Assembly: GCF_003073045.1 (NCBI RefSeq)
Contig: NC_037595.1
Coordinates: 868,001-932,000, forward strand
Reading direction: 5' to 3'
Source: Pomacea canaliculata
Lineage: Eukaryota > Mollusca > Gastropoda > Architaenioglossa > Ampullariidae
Length of the DNA: 64,000 nucleotides
Under the pieces are notes generated by a model, which did no database searches, was not told the origin of the DNA, and worked only from the letters and a program-made list of their open reading frames with translations. Both the position numbers and the translations under genes were made by a program. Shown piece after piece: positions 24,598 through 36,755 of this stretch. Each line of letters starts with the position of its first letter. Position 1 is the stretch's first letter.

Positions 24598-26199
24598 TTA
24601 ACAGGTAATTAGCAGCCAGGAAATTTGTTTAGTGCCCAGTAATGATGACACACGGACTGTGGGCAGCTGACAATTCACATGACCATGTGACACAATGACA
24701 CTCTGCTTGCAGTCCTGCTGACAACATGGCGGACAGTAGTTTCCTTCAGTAGAACTAAAGCAAGGTTCACTTGGGAGGAACAACTGTTCTGACAGAGTTG
24801 AGTGTTTTTTGGGGTTGGCACAATCCTGAAATGATGACAAGAATGTAAGAAAGTCAGTGTGTTGTAACTGTCGTCCTTCACCTGCAGGTCACGGTCAGTC
24901 CCCAGGCTTCTCGACCTCCTGGCTGACGGCGGTCAGAACTGACGTCTGGCGGCGAATTCGAACAGGTACAGAGCCCAGGTGAGAGGCGGCTGCTGACGTC
25001 ACGTTGCTAAGTGAGCTTTCTACGGTACATAAAGGACAACAAGAAAGCAATATTATTTTATGGTTGGAAATAAATTCGTGTTTTAAGACTGAACTAACAA
25101 GACATTGGAGACGATAACGAGTCTGATACACTGTTCTACGGCCATACAAGACACATTATGCTAGTGCCAGGAGCAAAGGCGGTAATTTAATGACATGAAA
25201 GCTAGTGTACGACTGGAACTTAGCTCCCAAGTTGTGACACCAAAGCTTATTTTGTGTGAAATATTAATTAACGAACATTTTATTCCTGCTAAAGCAGTTG
25301 GCAGTATGTCCTAAAGATCTGTGTACTCAGAAAGAGTGACAGATTGTGACCAGTGCATTAACGCGGTTTGGTATGAAACGTCACACGACTGTATGAGCTG
25401 CACGTGTTTAAAAAAGTGAGATATCATAGGTACAAAACGTCACAGGTGATATATGTTCTGTACGTGTGTAAAACTTCTACACTGTCTACAAAACGTCACA
25501 CAATAAGGTGTGGGCTATACCTGTACAAACGTCACACAATAAGGTGTGTACAAAACGTCACACAATAAAGTGTGGGCTATACCAGTACAAAACGTCACAC
25601 AATAAAGTGTGGACTATACACAAGCTCCATACACACACATACATACATATGTACACACACACACATACATACAAGCTCCACACACACACACACGAGACCA
25701 ACGGTCACACAGGTAAGCACACCACAGGTACACCCACAAGCTCCCCCCCACGTGTACCCCGAACTGTAACCACACTACCCACACCTTGTATCTGCCTGAC
25801 AATCTGTATCAGCACGGTCAGCGACATGTCCAGCTGGGCACTGAGCAGTTCTCTTGTGCCTGTCGACAAACATGTTGAAAACTTACCATGGAGTGAAGGA
25901 GGGAGAGATAAAGAGAACAAGAGCTGATATGGTGTAAATTTATTTGCACTTCTGTTGTGATTTTCTTCCTTTTTGTCTCCCCTTCACTTTCGCCAAAGAT
26001 TTGATTTGTGAAAATCGTCACCACGGTAACACGTGACATCACACAGACAAGAAGTAACGCGTGATGTCACATCCGTCAGACACCAAGTCACAGAGAAGGA
26101 AGGCCCACATACCACGTGACATTAGTAGACCAAGAACCTCCTGACTGCCAACCCGACCAGCTGCCATCTCGACCAGAGCCTGTGTCTCGCACTCTGTGG
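24598..26199 (-). CDS. Unidentified minus-strand gene, three or four 3' exons
   Basis: Three exons join in phase 1: 26199-26113 (TECETQALVEMAAGRVGSQE then VLGLLMSR), 25859-25785 (GTRELLSAQLDMSLTVLIQI then VRQIQ) and the exon from 25019 (SSLSNVTSAAASHLGSVPVR then IRRQTSVLTAVSQEVEKPGD), which meets a TGA at 24897-24895. The first two predict an amphipathic helical segment. A separate good exon, 24825-24598, follows CATTTCAG and encodes a Cys-rich tail (CCQQDCKQS) ending in TAA, with AATAAA at 24543-24538. Whether it is the true last exon, reached from a donor inside the previous one (GTCAGT or GTCAGC), or belongs to another transcript is unresolved. The family is not recognised. Confidence 0.55.
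25490..25710. repeat. ACGTCACACAATAA tandem and CA-rich tract
   Basis: From 25490 to 25615, about four copies of a unit with CAAAACGTCACACAATAA and a variable spacer (further ACGTCACA words start near 25378), then irregular ACACACATACATAC. This lies in the intron between the second and third exons of the unidentified minus-strand gene. Confidence 0.75.
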
Positions 26200-27418
26200 C
26201 TGGTAGAGAAAAAAACATCGTCAGTAGAACACACAGTAGAACGATCCTGACCAGCTTCACTAATGTTTGCAAATTGAATGTCTCGATAAACAAACAGAAG
26301 ATGAAGATTGTATTGATAATAGTTTTACTTTATTTTGTGTATGGGTTACATGAGTGACTGACAATATTACATTACCGGGTCTTTAATAATGAGTTATATT
26401 ACTACACGTCAGTATACGCTTGGTGCATTGTGATTACTGATCACTGGTGTTTTGTAATTATTATCGGCTGGTGTATTTTTATTATTATTAGTTTGTTTCC
26501 GCTGAGTCAGCATCTAAATCTGCACGAGAGCGAGTGAGGTCTGTCTGTAAACAAGTGCCAGGTGAGAAGTGACGTGTAACACAGGTGAGAGTCATTAGAC
26601 AAAATACTCAGAGGTTTCGGTCAAGTGAAGGGAGCTAACCACGACAAACCATGAAGTTAGAATTAACTGTATTACCTCCCTTTAGTCAGACCTGTTAATA
26701 CAATACTGTACATCTTTATTGTCTATGTCACGTGTTAAGGTGCCAGTCACGTGGTACAACAGCTGTAAGCTTAAGTTTAATTGTAAGGTTTAAATTATTT
26801 AAATATGATGATGTTCTATTTGTTATTCGCAGGTATCCATTCAGAAGAATGCTCATTGCGCAGCAAAAAACAAAACAAAACAAAAAAATTAAAAAAAAGG
26901 AAGAAAAAGATAAAGTGAACAAATATATAAAACACCAGGAAAATTTAAAAATATAGACAGAAGTGTTGCTTGGCAATGATGGGCCAGCCCTCTATAGACC
27001 CACGAGATGCAGTCAAGTAGCATCAGTATCCAAGGTGGGCCTCAAGGGATCTGTTTCTCAGCCTGAAAGGCGCCACCATTTAGTTGACACAATGAACTTG
27101 AGTTTCCGAGTATTTCCCTATATTATTAACGCTCATAATGAAAATTTGAATAAATCTTAGGGTATGTCACTAGGTCTTAACATCTTAAGAGGGAATTTAT
27201 GGAAGCTCAGCTTACATTTTATTGAGTGGGATTTAATAAAGTAAGTCTCTAAACCAGACTGGGCCCCAAGTCGCCATCAGATTCCCACAATAATAAGTTT
27301 CCTTCGTGAGTCAATTAGTCTGTTAATGAAGTCACACGGCTGGTACGTAGCAACCGAGAAGGTTCGGGAGGGGAGAAAAGTTCAGTATATTTATGCACTG
27401 AGGTAAACATAGACTGAC
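26200..27418. other. No supported gene; probable intron
   Basis: AT-rich sequence with an A-rich run at 26862-26950. No exon could be supported. It probably separates the minus-strand exons at 27519-27419 and 26199-26113. Confidence 0.4.
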
Positions 27419-27519
27419 CTGAGTGGCAGTAAACTCTTCAACATGTCCCTGCACCAGGGGAAGTCGAAGGTCAACAGTTGTCGTCCATGACATTATCTTC
27501 AGTGACACACGTCTCGTTG
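27419..27519 (-). CDS. Orphan internal exon, probably same gene as 24598-26199
   Basis: On the minus strand, acceptor TTAAGTCAG and donor ACTCAG|GTCAGT bound a 101-nt exon with one good frame: RRVSLKIMSWTTTVDLRLPL followed by VQGHVEEFTATQ. It enters in phase 1 and leaves in phase 0. The next exon found to the left (26199) needs phase 1, so either an exon between them is missing or the two are not joined directly. Not recognised. Confidence 0.5.
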
Positions 27520-28269
27520 CTGACTTAACGGTAAGAGGATGCTTATTTACACAACATTCACACGTGGGCTGTTTACTGCTCACAGGACAAAAAAACAAAA
27601 AAAAAATGAAAAAGAAAAAAAAATCCCAAAAGAAAGTAACAGATAAAATGACACCAATCACACATTGACTAAAACAAGCAGACACTTTGATAACTGCAAG
27701 ATTACCAGTTTATTACCATTTATTACCGTTTGTTAATATATACTTTCCGATGGAAGAACACTTCAAAACCGGAGGAAAAACAACAAAAAGTCATAAACAA
27801 AACAAAAACTGTACACAAATTAACAAGAGGAGGAAAATACTCACCAGTTAAAAGTCTATGGAAGTATAAACAGAAAGAAACAAAAAGGACAACAGAAAAT
27901 AAATCTGTCCCACCGGTCGTTAGCAGACTGTGATAATGGCGATGAGGTGGCCAAGATGGCGGCAATGACAGTAACAGTGATGGTCCTTGAGTAAGACAAG
28001 AATGGTTGCTGTAGTGACACGTGCACAGACGTTTGCTTGAGTTGTTTGTTGTTTAGCAGCAGTGCATGCTGGGGTGGTTGTGTGGAGGAGACAGATGAGA
28101 GTCACGTGACGACTGTGTGCGACTGTAGGACACCTGGCTGATCGACAGTCGCCACAGATGCGCGATGCACTCGTCACACCTGACAGCTCCTGTTGGCAGT
28201 CGGCTAGAAATCATTCCACCAATGAAGGCACCAACTCGATCTCGGAGACCATCCTTTATTGGTGGAGAC

Positions 28270-28275
28270 TATAAA
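28270..28275 (+). promoter_or_regulatory. TATA box of lectin A
   Basis: TATAAA within GACTATAAATGAC lies 42 bp upstream of the lectin A ATG. A TATA box at a similar distance is found before lectins B, C and D. Confidence 0.7.
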
Positions 28276-28311
28276 TGACCACAACAACGACTGGCGGACA
28301 CACCAAGCAAC

Positions 28312-30828
28312 ATGTCAACATCATCGCTGCTGCTGCTGCTGCTGTCTCTCTGTGGCTCGTGCTGTGAGTATGTTCATTGTTTCTTTTCTAATTATAATCA
28401 TCCCTGATATGTCTTGGAAAAAGATTGACATTTATAAATATAACCTTGTTGATGTCCACGTGACTGTACTTTAAGCCTATTTGTATTTTTGATAATAAGT
28501 GTAAACCTAGAGGTTTTTACACCTTCTAGACGATCCGAACATCTCGTAGCTGGAATGTAAACTTATCTTCTTTACAGTCTGCTGCTGCCCAGAGTCATGG
28601 ACTCAGTTTGGAAGCTCTTGCTACATCTACGTCCGTTCAGATCTTTCCTGGGTGGAAGCTAATGTAAGTTTGTAGGAGCTGACCATCGTCCACACCCTTC
28701 TGATATACTCTCAGACGTTGAGATTATTCCGGTGTAGTTATAAACCTCCCTACAATCATTAAGTAAAGACTTAACATGTAGAGTGATAAAGTGTTACTAA
28801 CATTTACTGACCAAAGTTGTACAAATACAGACATACAACAATTGTTCTCACCTAAAGGCGGACCCAGTTGTCTTCTCTATCCACACTGTCAATATGGCAG
28901 AGTGCTTACTTCCGTTTCACTCCTAATCCTCTCTCACATACACACGCACATCAGCTCTCAGACCTCGCTGTTCTCCCCCTGCAGCTTGTGTCTGCGTCTG
29001 TCGTGATGTTGGTCGTTCTCGCTCAAGTCTCGGTCTCCACGAGATTGTCGCGAGGTTGTAGCAAGGTGAGGACGAGTGGATTGTCAACCAAGTGTTTCGT
29101 TAGCGCAGAAGTCGTGCGCAGGAGGTTCAAACACACACGACACAAGCCCCACAATCCACCAGGGGTTCACACGATGTATACACAGATGTCACGGGTCCAT
29201 GGCGTAGGAGTCTCTGTCTCGCTGCCAGACGAGAGCATCGCGACAGTTCATCTGCCACAGACGTCGTTGACAGGTGTGAGGTAGACGTTGCTGTCTGTGG
29301 TCACAGAAGGTCGTCTGTCCCATGTGTTACTTCTCTCACAGCCTGTACACCTCCCCGCTCTCAACACTTTGCACAAAACACTTCTGGCAATAAAATCACA
29401 GAAAGTCGATTGTCGTCACAGAGTGGAGCTGCTGGCGTTTGTTGTGTGTGATTAGAATTGTAAGATAACTTCTAGACAGATATCTTTTATAACAACAACT
29501 AGTATCGTACACCACCACCACCACCACCACCACACCACCACCACCACCACCACCACCACCACCACACACCACCACCACCACCACCACCACCACAACAACA
29601 ACAACAACAACAAACAATAATGTGCCTATACATGTGCGAGAGAGAAACAGAGAGAGAAGAAGAAGGAGACAGAGTATCAACGCTTATACGAAGTCCCTGA
29701 GTTCGCGGCTATTCTTAAAAAAGAAAGCGAGGAGCGTGTCTTGCTCGCTAACATTTTTTTCAGTTTACTATTAATTAAAAAAACTTTAATTCGCCAAGTA
29801 AAGTGCTGCTCACAATAATATTGTAAAGCATTTGTTTACATTGTTTAATTGTTATAGAGTGTGTGCAAGCAGCTAGGTGGTCACCTTGTTGAAATTAATT
29901 CCGCCGAAGAAAACGACTTCGTTATGAGTTTATTATCTATCAACGAAGGTAAGTTGACATCAACCTCAAACTTTCCAAACATCAGATGCTTATAATGATG
30001 CTTGGAAAGCAATAGCTGAACATGTATCTTTGCATGTATATTTTGGTAAAAATTATCAACATTGATTTCGCTAGCGAGTATTTTATCCTATGTGGATGAT
30101 AAACACGCGAATTTCAAACTGTTTCTTGAAAGTTTTTTCTTTCCCAAGATGACTAATTTCTCTTCAAGTAATATAATGATTAAGTCCATAAAATTGCACT
30201 AAGGAATTCGCCTTCATAAGACTGACAATTAATAACAATGGTAATTTATTTTTACTAGCGAATATCAGTTCGTTGTATGAATCCCATAAACATCGCGGAC
30301 ACCATGCTTTGTGATTCCTTAGCCAGCGACGCCTGGATCGGAATCGACGACATCGCCACAGATGGCGAGTGGGTTTTGAGTTCCTCCAGAAGACCCATGG
30401 GCTACATCAACTGGGATTCTGACGAACCCAACAACCACGAAGGCAAAAAGGAAGACTGTGGTTCCATCAAGTCTAACGGCTTCTGGAACGATGCTTTTTG
30501 CAACAGTTCTCGCCAGTATCCATCTGTCTGCCAGAGGTGTAAGTCCTGTTGACCTTCTGAGTGACAACATAGAACTCATGATGGGTACAGTGTGTCTATG
30601 TACTCCCAGCATCTAGTTTAGCTCAGTTTAGTAAATATGTTTAATGTCAACACCAGGCTGTTGAAGCTGTCGCATGTTGTAAACACAGTGTAGACACTCA
30701 CATTTGAAATGATCACAAGGAGAGAGTTGAAATGTAAAGTGGACAAACACCAGTCAACGAAGTGTTGCTCTAATCCTCACTCTTTCCTTTGTATTCATCA
30801 CATCGCAGTTTTATTGGAGTGTTATTAG
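28312..30828 (+). CDS. Secreted C-type lectin A, single CTLD
   Basis: Exons are 28312-28363, 28578-28663, 29858-29948, 30323-30538 and 30809-30828. Phases 1, 0, 1, 1 are consistent, giving 154 residues. The signal peptide is MSTSSLLLLLLSLCGSC. The CTLD runs from CCPESWTQFGSSCYIY through the alpha-2 segment VCKQLGGHLVEINSAEEN and WIGIDDIATDGEWVL to the long loop. The loop has EPN (Ca site 2, usually mannose-type) and WND (GFWNDAFC), so the calcium-binding residues look intact. Exon 4's donor is AGGT|GTAAGT; unspliced, the frame would end three codons on at KSC. The last exon, FLLECY then TAG, is a phase-based inference; AATAAA is at 31067. Members are secreted carbohydrate-binding proteins, often immune or mucosal. 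Ligand unknown. An acceptor with a poorer fit at 30259 was not chosen because it breaks the frame. Confidence 0.88.
29075..29150 (+). repeat. tRNA-like SINE fragment in lectin A intron 2
   Basis: TTTCGTTAGCGCAGAAG resembles an A box, and GGAGGTTCAAACAC about 25 bp later resembles a B box. Ends are undefined. Confidence 0.35.
29511..29614. repeat. (CCA)n/(CAA)n microsatellite in lectin A intron 2
   Basis: Three blocks of ACC units divided by CACAC, then seven AAC units. Poly-Val and poly-Gly frames are artefacts. Confidence 0.95.
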
Positions 30829-31066
30829 TTTATACGTTTATCAGTTTGTGAAGTATTTAATTGAATTTACATGTACGATTATTTGATATTCAAGTTATTA
30901 CAGCTGTGTTTTGTACACATGGTCATGTTCAGCTGCCTACAGTTGACCTGCATGCTATCACAAGGCGTCACTGGGCTCCTGCTGTCAACGGATGCTAACA
31001 GTCACGTGATCAGTCGACGGACGCCATCTTACAATCTTCCTTCTTCAACCACAAATTTTCTTTGAG

Positions 31067-31072
31067 AATAAA
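31067..31072 (+). terminator. Probable polyadenylation signal of lectin A
   Basis: AATAAA about 240 bp after the inferred lectin A stop. It is the first such signal after that stop on the plus strand. Confidence 0.45.
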
Positions 31073-31639
31073 AGAATAATTAAATTCCTATATTTGGCTA
31101 GTTGTATTTAATAGCTGTTAGTAAATATACTTTTCCAGTTTTCAACAAAGCGATCCTCACGCCACCAGAGAGAGAAGTTGATTTACATTTTTCACAAGGT
31201 GGAGTGTTCATCTTACAGGGATGTCTCTGGTTCTCGGTATGGAGACAGTTTTTATGTCTAAGCTGGTCTTTGGCCACGTGACCCAGCACGACACCCTGTC
31301 GAAGACTGTCCTCCAAGGTACCCTAGAGTGTAGTGGACACCGCGGTGGTGAGAGGAAGAACTTACGAAGGTGAAAGACTGGAGGTCGTCCTGTACAGGAC
31401 TGCTGACTATCGCCCACAATAGACAAGATTGCGGCCTGTCAGCTGCTAGTCTATCCTTGTCATTCCCTCAACGACAGGTGGTGGTCAGGGGACGACTGAC
31501 TTATTCATACAGTTTGTGTGTCGTAAAGGGGTTTCGAGTCTATTACAAAAATAATTTGACACGTTTGTCGTGTGTACTGTGTGTTTGTTTACACGTGCAA
31601 ACTGTTGGTGATGCGTGTTGTGTGCACTCCTCGCTGCAA

Positions 31640-31725
31640 TGATTTCACAGTAACATTACTTCACACGTACTGCACAGTAACATTACTTCACACGTACTTC
31701 ACAGTAACATTACTTCACATGTCAC
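31640..31725. repeat. Three-copy CAGTAACATTACTTCACA tandem
   Basis: Three copies of a 25-27 bp unit, CAGTAACATTACTTCACACG type. No function is seen. Confidence 0.75.
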
Positions 31726-31837
31726 CGTGTTGCCACTTCACTTGTTCATACACGGGGCAGGGCACTAGAGTCCACCCCACCCCCGGGCTAAGTACGTATG
31801 TCACGTGGTCAGGGTGTTCCCGTCATATCCGGGTTCC

Positions 31838-32132
31838 TCTTGAAGTAAGTAGCAGCCTCATCAGCTAAGCACTGGGCATCAAACGACGGTGACGGCCACT
31901 TCCCTTCAGCCAATCTTCAGCCATCACGAGTGACATCCACACCTTTAATACCTTTATCAACTTCCGCTGACTGGGATCAGGACACACGTGATGTTACCGT
32001 AGGACATCAGGGTGTGCAGGGTGAGGTCAGGGTGTCGTGACCACATCTCATCTCAAAGCCTCTTAACAATCTCAGCCATCTTTTCCTTCCCGCAAGCACC
32101 GCGGCAGGTCACGTGGTCAGGGTGATTTGAAT
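31838..32132 (-). repeat. Left arm of a 290-bp inverted repeat (pair at 35460-35755)
   Basis: This segment is nearly identical, in reverse complement, to 35460-35755. Both share the words CACCCTGACCACGTGACC, AAGATGGCTGAGATTGTTAA and GGCCGTCACCGTCGTTTGAT. It also carries coding-like text on its minus strand (EGKWPSPSFDAQC, then LADEAATYFK). Part of it overlaps the 3' end of the candidate exon 32373-32053. Confidence 0.85.
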
Positions 32133-32388
32133 TTGATTTGAATACCACCCCCCTGCCCAAGCATGAAGCGACGAGCTGAGGAGGAAAAGGGGGAAGTTTG
32201 GTTGTTCCAGCTTTGCACACTTCATATTTTATATTCAGCAGAAATTCCGAGCTCATCATCTGCGATGTCGAAGTGGACAGGTGCAATGTCCAGATTCCAG
32301 CCACCGATAATGTGACCGTAGGGTCATAGGTCATGTCTCCCTCTGGTAAGCTTGGGAAGAATCGCAGAAGTGACTAGTTAGTGTGTGA

Positions 32389-32435
<47 letters not shown>

Positions 32436-32439
32436 TGTG

Positions 32440-32474
<35 letters not shown>

Positions 32475-32659
32475 ATCTGTACACACACTCTCTCTCTCAC
32501 ACACACACACTTATCAACCTTCCAATTGGACGATGCCGTTGGTGTGATATGTAGAGATGTACTTACAGGAGTGTATTCAGACTTGTAGGACAGGTTTGAT
32601 GTTTGGTCTGCGGATTGTGCCTTCACCTTGTCCACAGCATACGACTCTATGCAAGCCAA
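32053..32659 (-). CDS. Two 3' exons of an unidentified minus-strand gene
   Basis: Exon 32659-32567 follows a CAA-repeat ending CAG. It reads LACIESYAVDKVKAQSADQT then SNLSYKSEYTP and ends in CCT|GTAAGT, phase 0. Exon 32373-32053 begins after CTAACTAG in the same phase (SLLRFFPSLPEGDMTYDPTV then TLSVAGIWTLHLSTSTSQMM), with strand-like alternation, and ends KMAEIVKRL and a stop. Composition and phase support a real C-terminal region, possibly beta-rich. The pyrimidine tract before the second exon is poor, and its last third lies in the inverted-repeat arm, so the true 3' end may differ. The GT microsatellite 32391-32472 fills the intron between them. Not recognised. Confidence 0.4.
32391..32472. 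repeat. (GT)n microsatellite
   Basis: About 40 GT units with two interruptions. A (TTG)16 tract follows at 32660-32708. Confidence 0.97.
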
Positions 32660-32660
32660 C

Positions 32661-32709
<49 letters not shown>

Positions 32710-33139
32710 ATAATAACTGACTTCTTTAACATAAAGACAGACCAATCAGCTTGTTTTCTGTCAACGCCAACAGTGCGGAACCACACTTGTAAATACTAAA
32801 CATTTTTAGAAACGAAACATGGTATAATATTAACAAGTATTTAAAAACCATACAAAACAAATAAAAATTAATTATGGGTTTTACATTTAGATAAAATGAA
32901 GATCTTAAAGTTAAGAAGTATTTTAAAAATACTGGCACACACACACACAGAGGGACAGTACAAAATATAAATTTATTTACAGTTGCTAAATGTCTTATCA
33001 ACAACCAAAGACAAAACAAATCCAGAAAACACGACACGAACAAACGAACCAAACCAAAGACCAGCGAACACCCGCGCATGTCCAGCTCGGCACAGGGACA
33101 ACAACTCGCCTGACGAGGGGACACAAACCAAAACAACCA

Positions 33140-34330
33140 TGTAATGTAGATTCTCAGTGGAGTCGTCTGTTGACGATGAAGAAGAAGAATACTGTGAAGT
33201 TAATCACGATCAGCCTTATCAGCGAGCTCAATGATTCTGTCCGTCATCTCAACTGGACAAAGGACAAAGCCGAGCTGTTAGCCTGTGGAGTGAATGAGTG
33301 CAATCTTGGCAATGGTTACAAAGTGTAACATTACAGTAACTACGAACCTCGAGCAGAATTCTATGCCACAAAGACTGGCACTGTGATTGTATGGACATTG
33401 ACTTTCATAGGATTGAACTTGGCTACAGCCATGCAGGCTCTTCATTGATTGGTTGAAGTCTGAAAGCAGTTTGGATTCCTCATGGCAACAATGAGCCGCC
33501 AGCGCCATGTTGTCATGGTGTTGTTATGAAGCCATCTTATGACATGATGAAAACAGTTCTAACTGCTATAACTATGACAACTATTGTTTGAGTGTCTGTG
33601 ATGATCTAAAGGTTAGTGGTTTACTGATGGACAGACAGAGCAGGATGACCAAACATCTGTGCTTCCTTTGTCTATGGCTTAGCTCTTCCACCGGAAGTTC
33701 TTCAAGAACTCAGCGGCCAACAAGACATGAATATGCTCCAGGACAGATGAATGTCAAACAAATTCCTCTTGTCAACGCCAGCAATGTATGTTTACCACCT
33801 CTTCGCACCAAGCTGGATCTGATAAAGAATTTTGTCAAGGCTTTGAAGAAAGTTTCTAACCCTAACGTAGAAATTGTCTAAACTAAGCGATGCTAAAAAT
33901 AAATAGTTTTGAACGGTCCACAAATCAGAGATGTCCCGAGAGATACAATATGAGAAATGAAGCTAATTTGAAACTAGAAGCATGGGTCTCGTTCTCGATG
34001 TGTTTCTTGGCAAGAAGAAATCTGATGATCATAAACATTTTAGTGGCAGCTATGCTGGTTGATTACGAGAAGTAAGGAGGTCACTGACGATGCACTTTCT
34101 TCATTCATATACACATGTCTTCTCTGTAAGGTAGGTGATGTCAGTGATGAGCAAGGGGAAGGCTTCCACCGAGACATCTCAGTCATTGAAGTACGACGGG
34201 AATATGATGGGCGACTGTTGGTGGTTGTTACAGAGAAAAAGTAATGTTTCTGACAAGAGGAGGTCAACACCAGCGACAACAAGCCAACAGTCATATCATA
34301 GCATGTCCCAACCGTCAATCAGCTTAAAGA
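33140..34330 (+). mobile_element. Decayed copy of a multicopy transposon-associated gene
   Basis: In order on the plus strand there are short conserved blocks: LNWTKDKAELLACGV, VCDDLKVSGLLMDRQ, PPLRTKLDLIKNFVKALKK and DEQGEGFHRDISVIE. From memory these match, in the right order, an uncharacterised protein family found in many copies in invertebrate genomes. The copy is fossil, split by several breaks and not expected to be expressed. The family's element type is unknown to me. No terminal repeats were firmly assigned, though the 290-bp inverted repeats at 31.84 and 35.46 kb flank it. Confidence 0.55.
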
Positions 34331-34802
34331 AAAAGGTTCAGAACCGGAAAGTGAGAGTGCTAACTATTATTCAGTTTCATCAGTGTAATCAGCATGTTTT
34401 AATTATACAACACACATCAATTACTTTCTTGAAATTAAAGAACTTTCTTGCACTGTGTTGTCATCACAACCTGTGCCAGCACCTGATGACATAGTCAGAC
34501 TGTAGTAGTGAGTGTTGAGCAGCATGTTGTAAAGGATGGCAAACCATGATTTGTAGCAGCAAACCCACGTTCAGCCCTTTGTTTGTTTACCACAGCTCGC
34601 AGTGTACTCGTCACCAAACGAATGATATGTTTAGCTAAGTTTAGCTATATGTGTAGCTAGGTTATGTTTAGGCCTTTAAACTTTAAACAGGTATGTTTCG
34701 CCAGGGTACAGCAAAGGTAACTATGGTTTATTTAAAATCCACCATTTTCCCACCATGGAGTCGTCTGCACGCGCATTACAAGTGCACGACTAACCTGCTT
34801 GC

Positions 34803-34804
34803 TC

Positions 34805-34855
<51 letters not shown>

Positions 34856-34856
34856 G
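34803..34856. repeat. (TCTG)n microsatellite
   Basis: About 13 TCTG units. The CLSVCLSV frames are artefacts. Confidence 0.95.
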
Positions 34857-35459
34857 CCTCCAGCTTCCCTTCCATAGTCTTGATTAGTCTGTCCTGCAAG
34901 AAAAGCTTTTGTTGTTTATTTTGTTCTCTGTTTGTCGTGATTGTCTACTACCTCGGTGTCTTTACAAACTTTTGTCTTTGATCCCGGCGTCTGCCAGTCC
35001 TTTGTTTGCTGGTGCAGTAGACATTCATGTGACTGGTGCATCATTCTGTGCTGTATATCAAGTACGTAGAAGTCGGTTTCTCCTAGACGCCCTGCCAGGC
35101 CAGCTGGTCCAAAATTATTTTCATAGGCAAACATCTACTTCTAGAATGCACTGGAAGAATCAGGTGAGTGCACGCACTACAGGGAGAGGTCACGAGGTGA
35201 GTAAAGTCAGCCTCAAAGTCCGTTACGTGACGTCACCCACATTGAGTACCAGGTCGGGTGCGCATGCACACCCCGATAGACAGGCTCACATGCACCTGTG
35301 TCTTCATCCTATAGTCATCGGAATTGGAAAGGTGTCGACTTTCAGTACTGGTACCTGAAGCTTTGATAAATTAAGGTGGACGCATTTAAATATTTATGCA
35401 CCCCATTACTTATCTATAGAAGACTGTCATTCTCATCAACAGTGCCTGGATATGAAGCG

Positions 35460-35755
35460 AAGCACCCTGACCACGTGACCTGCCGCGGTGCTTGCGGGAA
35501 GGAAAAGATGGCTGAGATTGTTAAGAGGCTTTGAGATGAGATGTGGTCACGACACCCTGACCTCACCCTGCACACCCTGATGTCCTACGGTAACATCACG
35601 TGTGTCCTGATCCCAGTCAGCGGAAGTTGATAAAGGTATTAAAGGTGTGGATGTCACTCGTGATGGCTGAAGATTGGCTGAAGGGAAGTGGCCGTCACCG
35701 TCGTTTGATGCCCAGTGCTCAGCTGCTGAGGCTGCTGCTTACTTCAAGAGTGTTT
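35460..35755 (+). repeat. Right arm of the 290-bp inverted repeat
   Basis: Reverse-complement partner of 31838-32132. It carries the frame DEMWSRHPDLTLHTLMSYGN and, further on and running past the arm, EGKWPSPSFDAQC, YFKSVWKPEVAGSPLPEF and LYSMPFFCQAHATTEKS with a stop near 35848. Natural composition suggests a former coding region. The frames do not join without a break, so no gene is called. Confidence 0.8.
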
Positions 35756-36702
35756 GGAAACCAGAGGTTGCTGGATCCCCCCTCCCTGAATTCTTGTACT
35801 CCATGCCATTCTTCTGTCAGGCACATGCGACTACAGAGAAGAGTTGATCAAGAGATCATGTTATCAAGCATTGATCACAGAAACTGTTATCAGAATAAAT
35901 ACTTTTATTAATCCTACCTCCTCCAAACAAAGGAACAAATAAAGCCAAGGTATGCAGCCATTAGCTTAATCAGTCAGCCGGGTAAGGTGAAGTTGAAAGT
36001 AACCAAGATTTATACAAACACCACCACTCGGGACAGGCTATTACAAGAACCTGTTACTTTTAAACAGGCAGAAACACAGCTAGGAAGGTTTGAACTTCTA
36101 ATCCTAACTAAAATAAATAATGTGCAACACCTGTAGGTGTTGTGAGTGTGTTTTATAACCTCAGCGCATCGACTTTATGAAGGCGCGAAGAGCTCGCTTG
36201 TAAAAAGAAACATCAAAAGGCCGACTTCCGGTCTTGGTACAAGAAGCCAGTGAGCACACTACTACTTGCTAACCACGCAACATGCACCAGGCCACCATCA
36301 AGGGTGTTTCCTACCTCGGGTACTGTTCAACTTTTATTTCATAGCATCATTCCAGAAAACCTTCAAGTCCATGACATCTGCAGTGACCTCCATTGTCCAG
36401 GGTACAACCCGAGGACACGCAGCAGCAGGCAAAGCAAGACCTTACCACCAGGGTAAAAGACAGTGTCAAGTGTAGAGAATGGAGACCAGCACCGACAAGA
36501 GCCAGCTGTTGGCTGAGGGTATTGGCAGAGATTTACATACAGAAGGTGCACCACGTGGCAGTGAGCGGATGGAGCCAGCAGTCCTCAACTTCCTCCTGGA
36601 CACTGAGCGCGTGGCGCGTGCAAAGCTTAGTTCCTCTGTGCACAGAGCTACTGATGCCCTCAGTGATGCTGGACTGGGATGATGGCACTCTGTGGTGTAG
36701 AG

Positions 36703-36708
36703 TATAAA
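36703..36708 (+). promoter_or_regulatory. TATA box of lectin B
   Basis: TATAAA in GTAGAGTATAAAACAGACTC, 53 bp before the ATG. The surrounding 150-200 bp, back to GACACTGAGCGYGTGG, is conserved in the lectin C promoter while sequence further out is not. Confidence 0.75.
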
Positions 36709-36755
36709 ACAGACTCACAACATCTACTGGCAGCTTACACCAAGCACTGACCAAC

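Noticed and set aside
30259-30322. Earlier acceptor for lectin A exon 4 (TTTTTACTAG)
   Set aside because: It puts the lectin frame out of phase; the acceptor at 30322 (GATTCCTTAG) restores the family structure.
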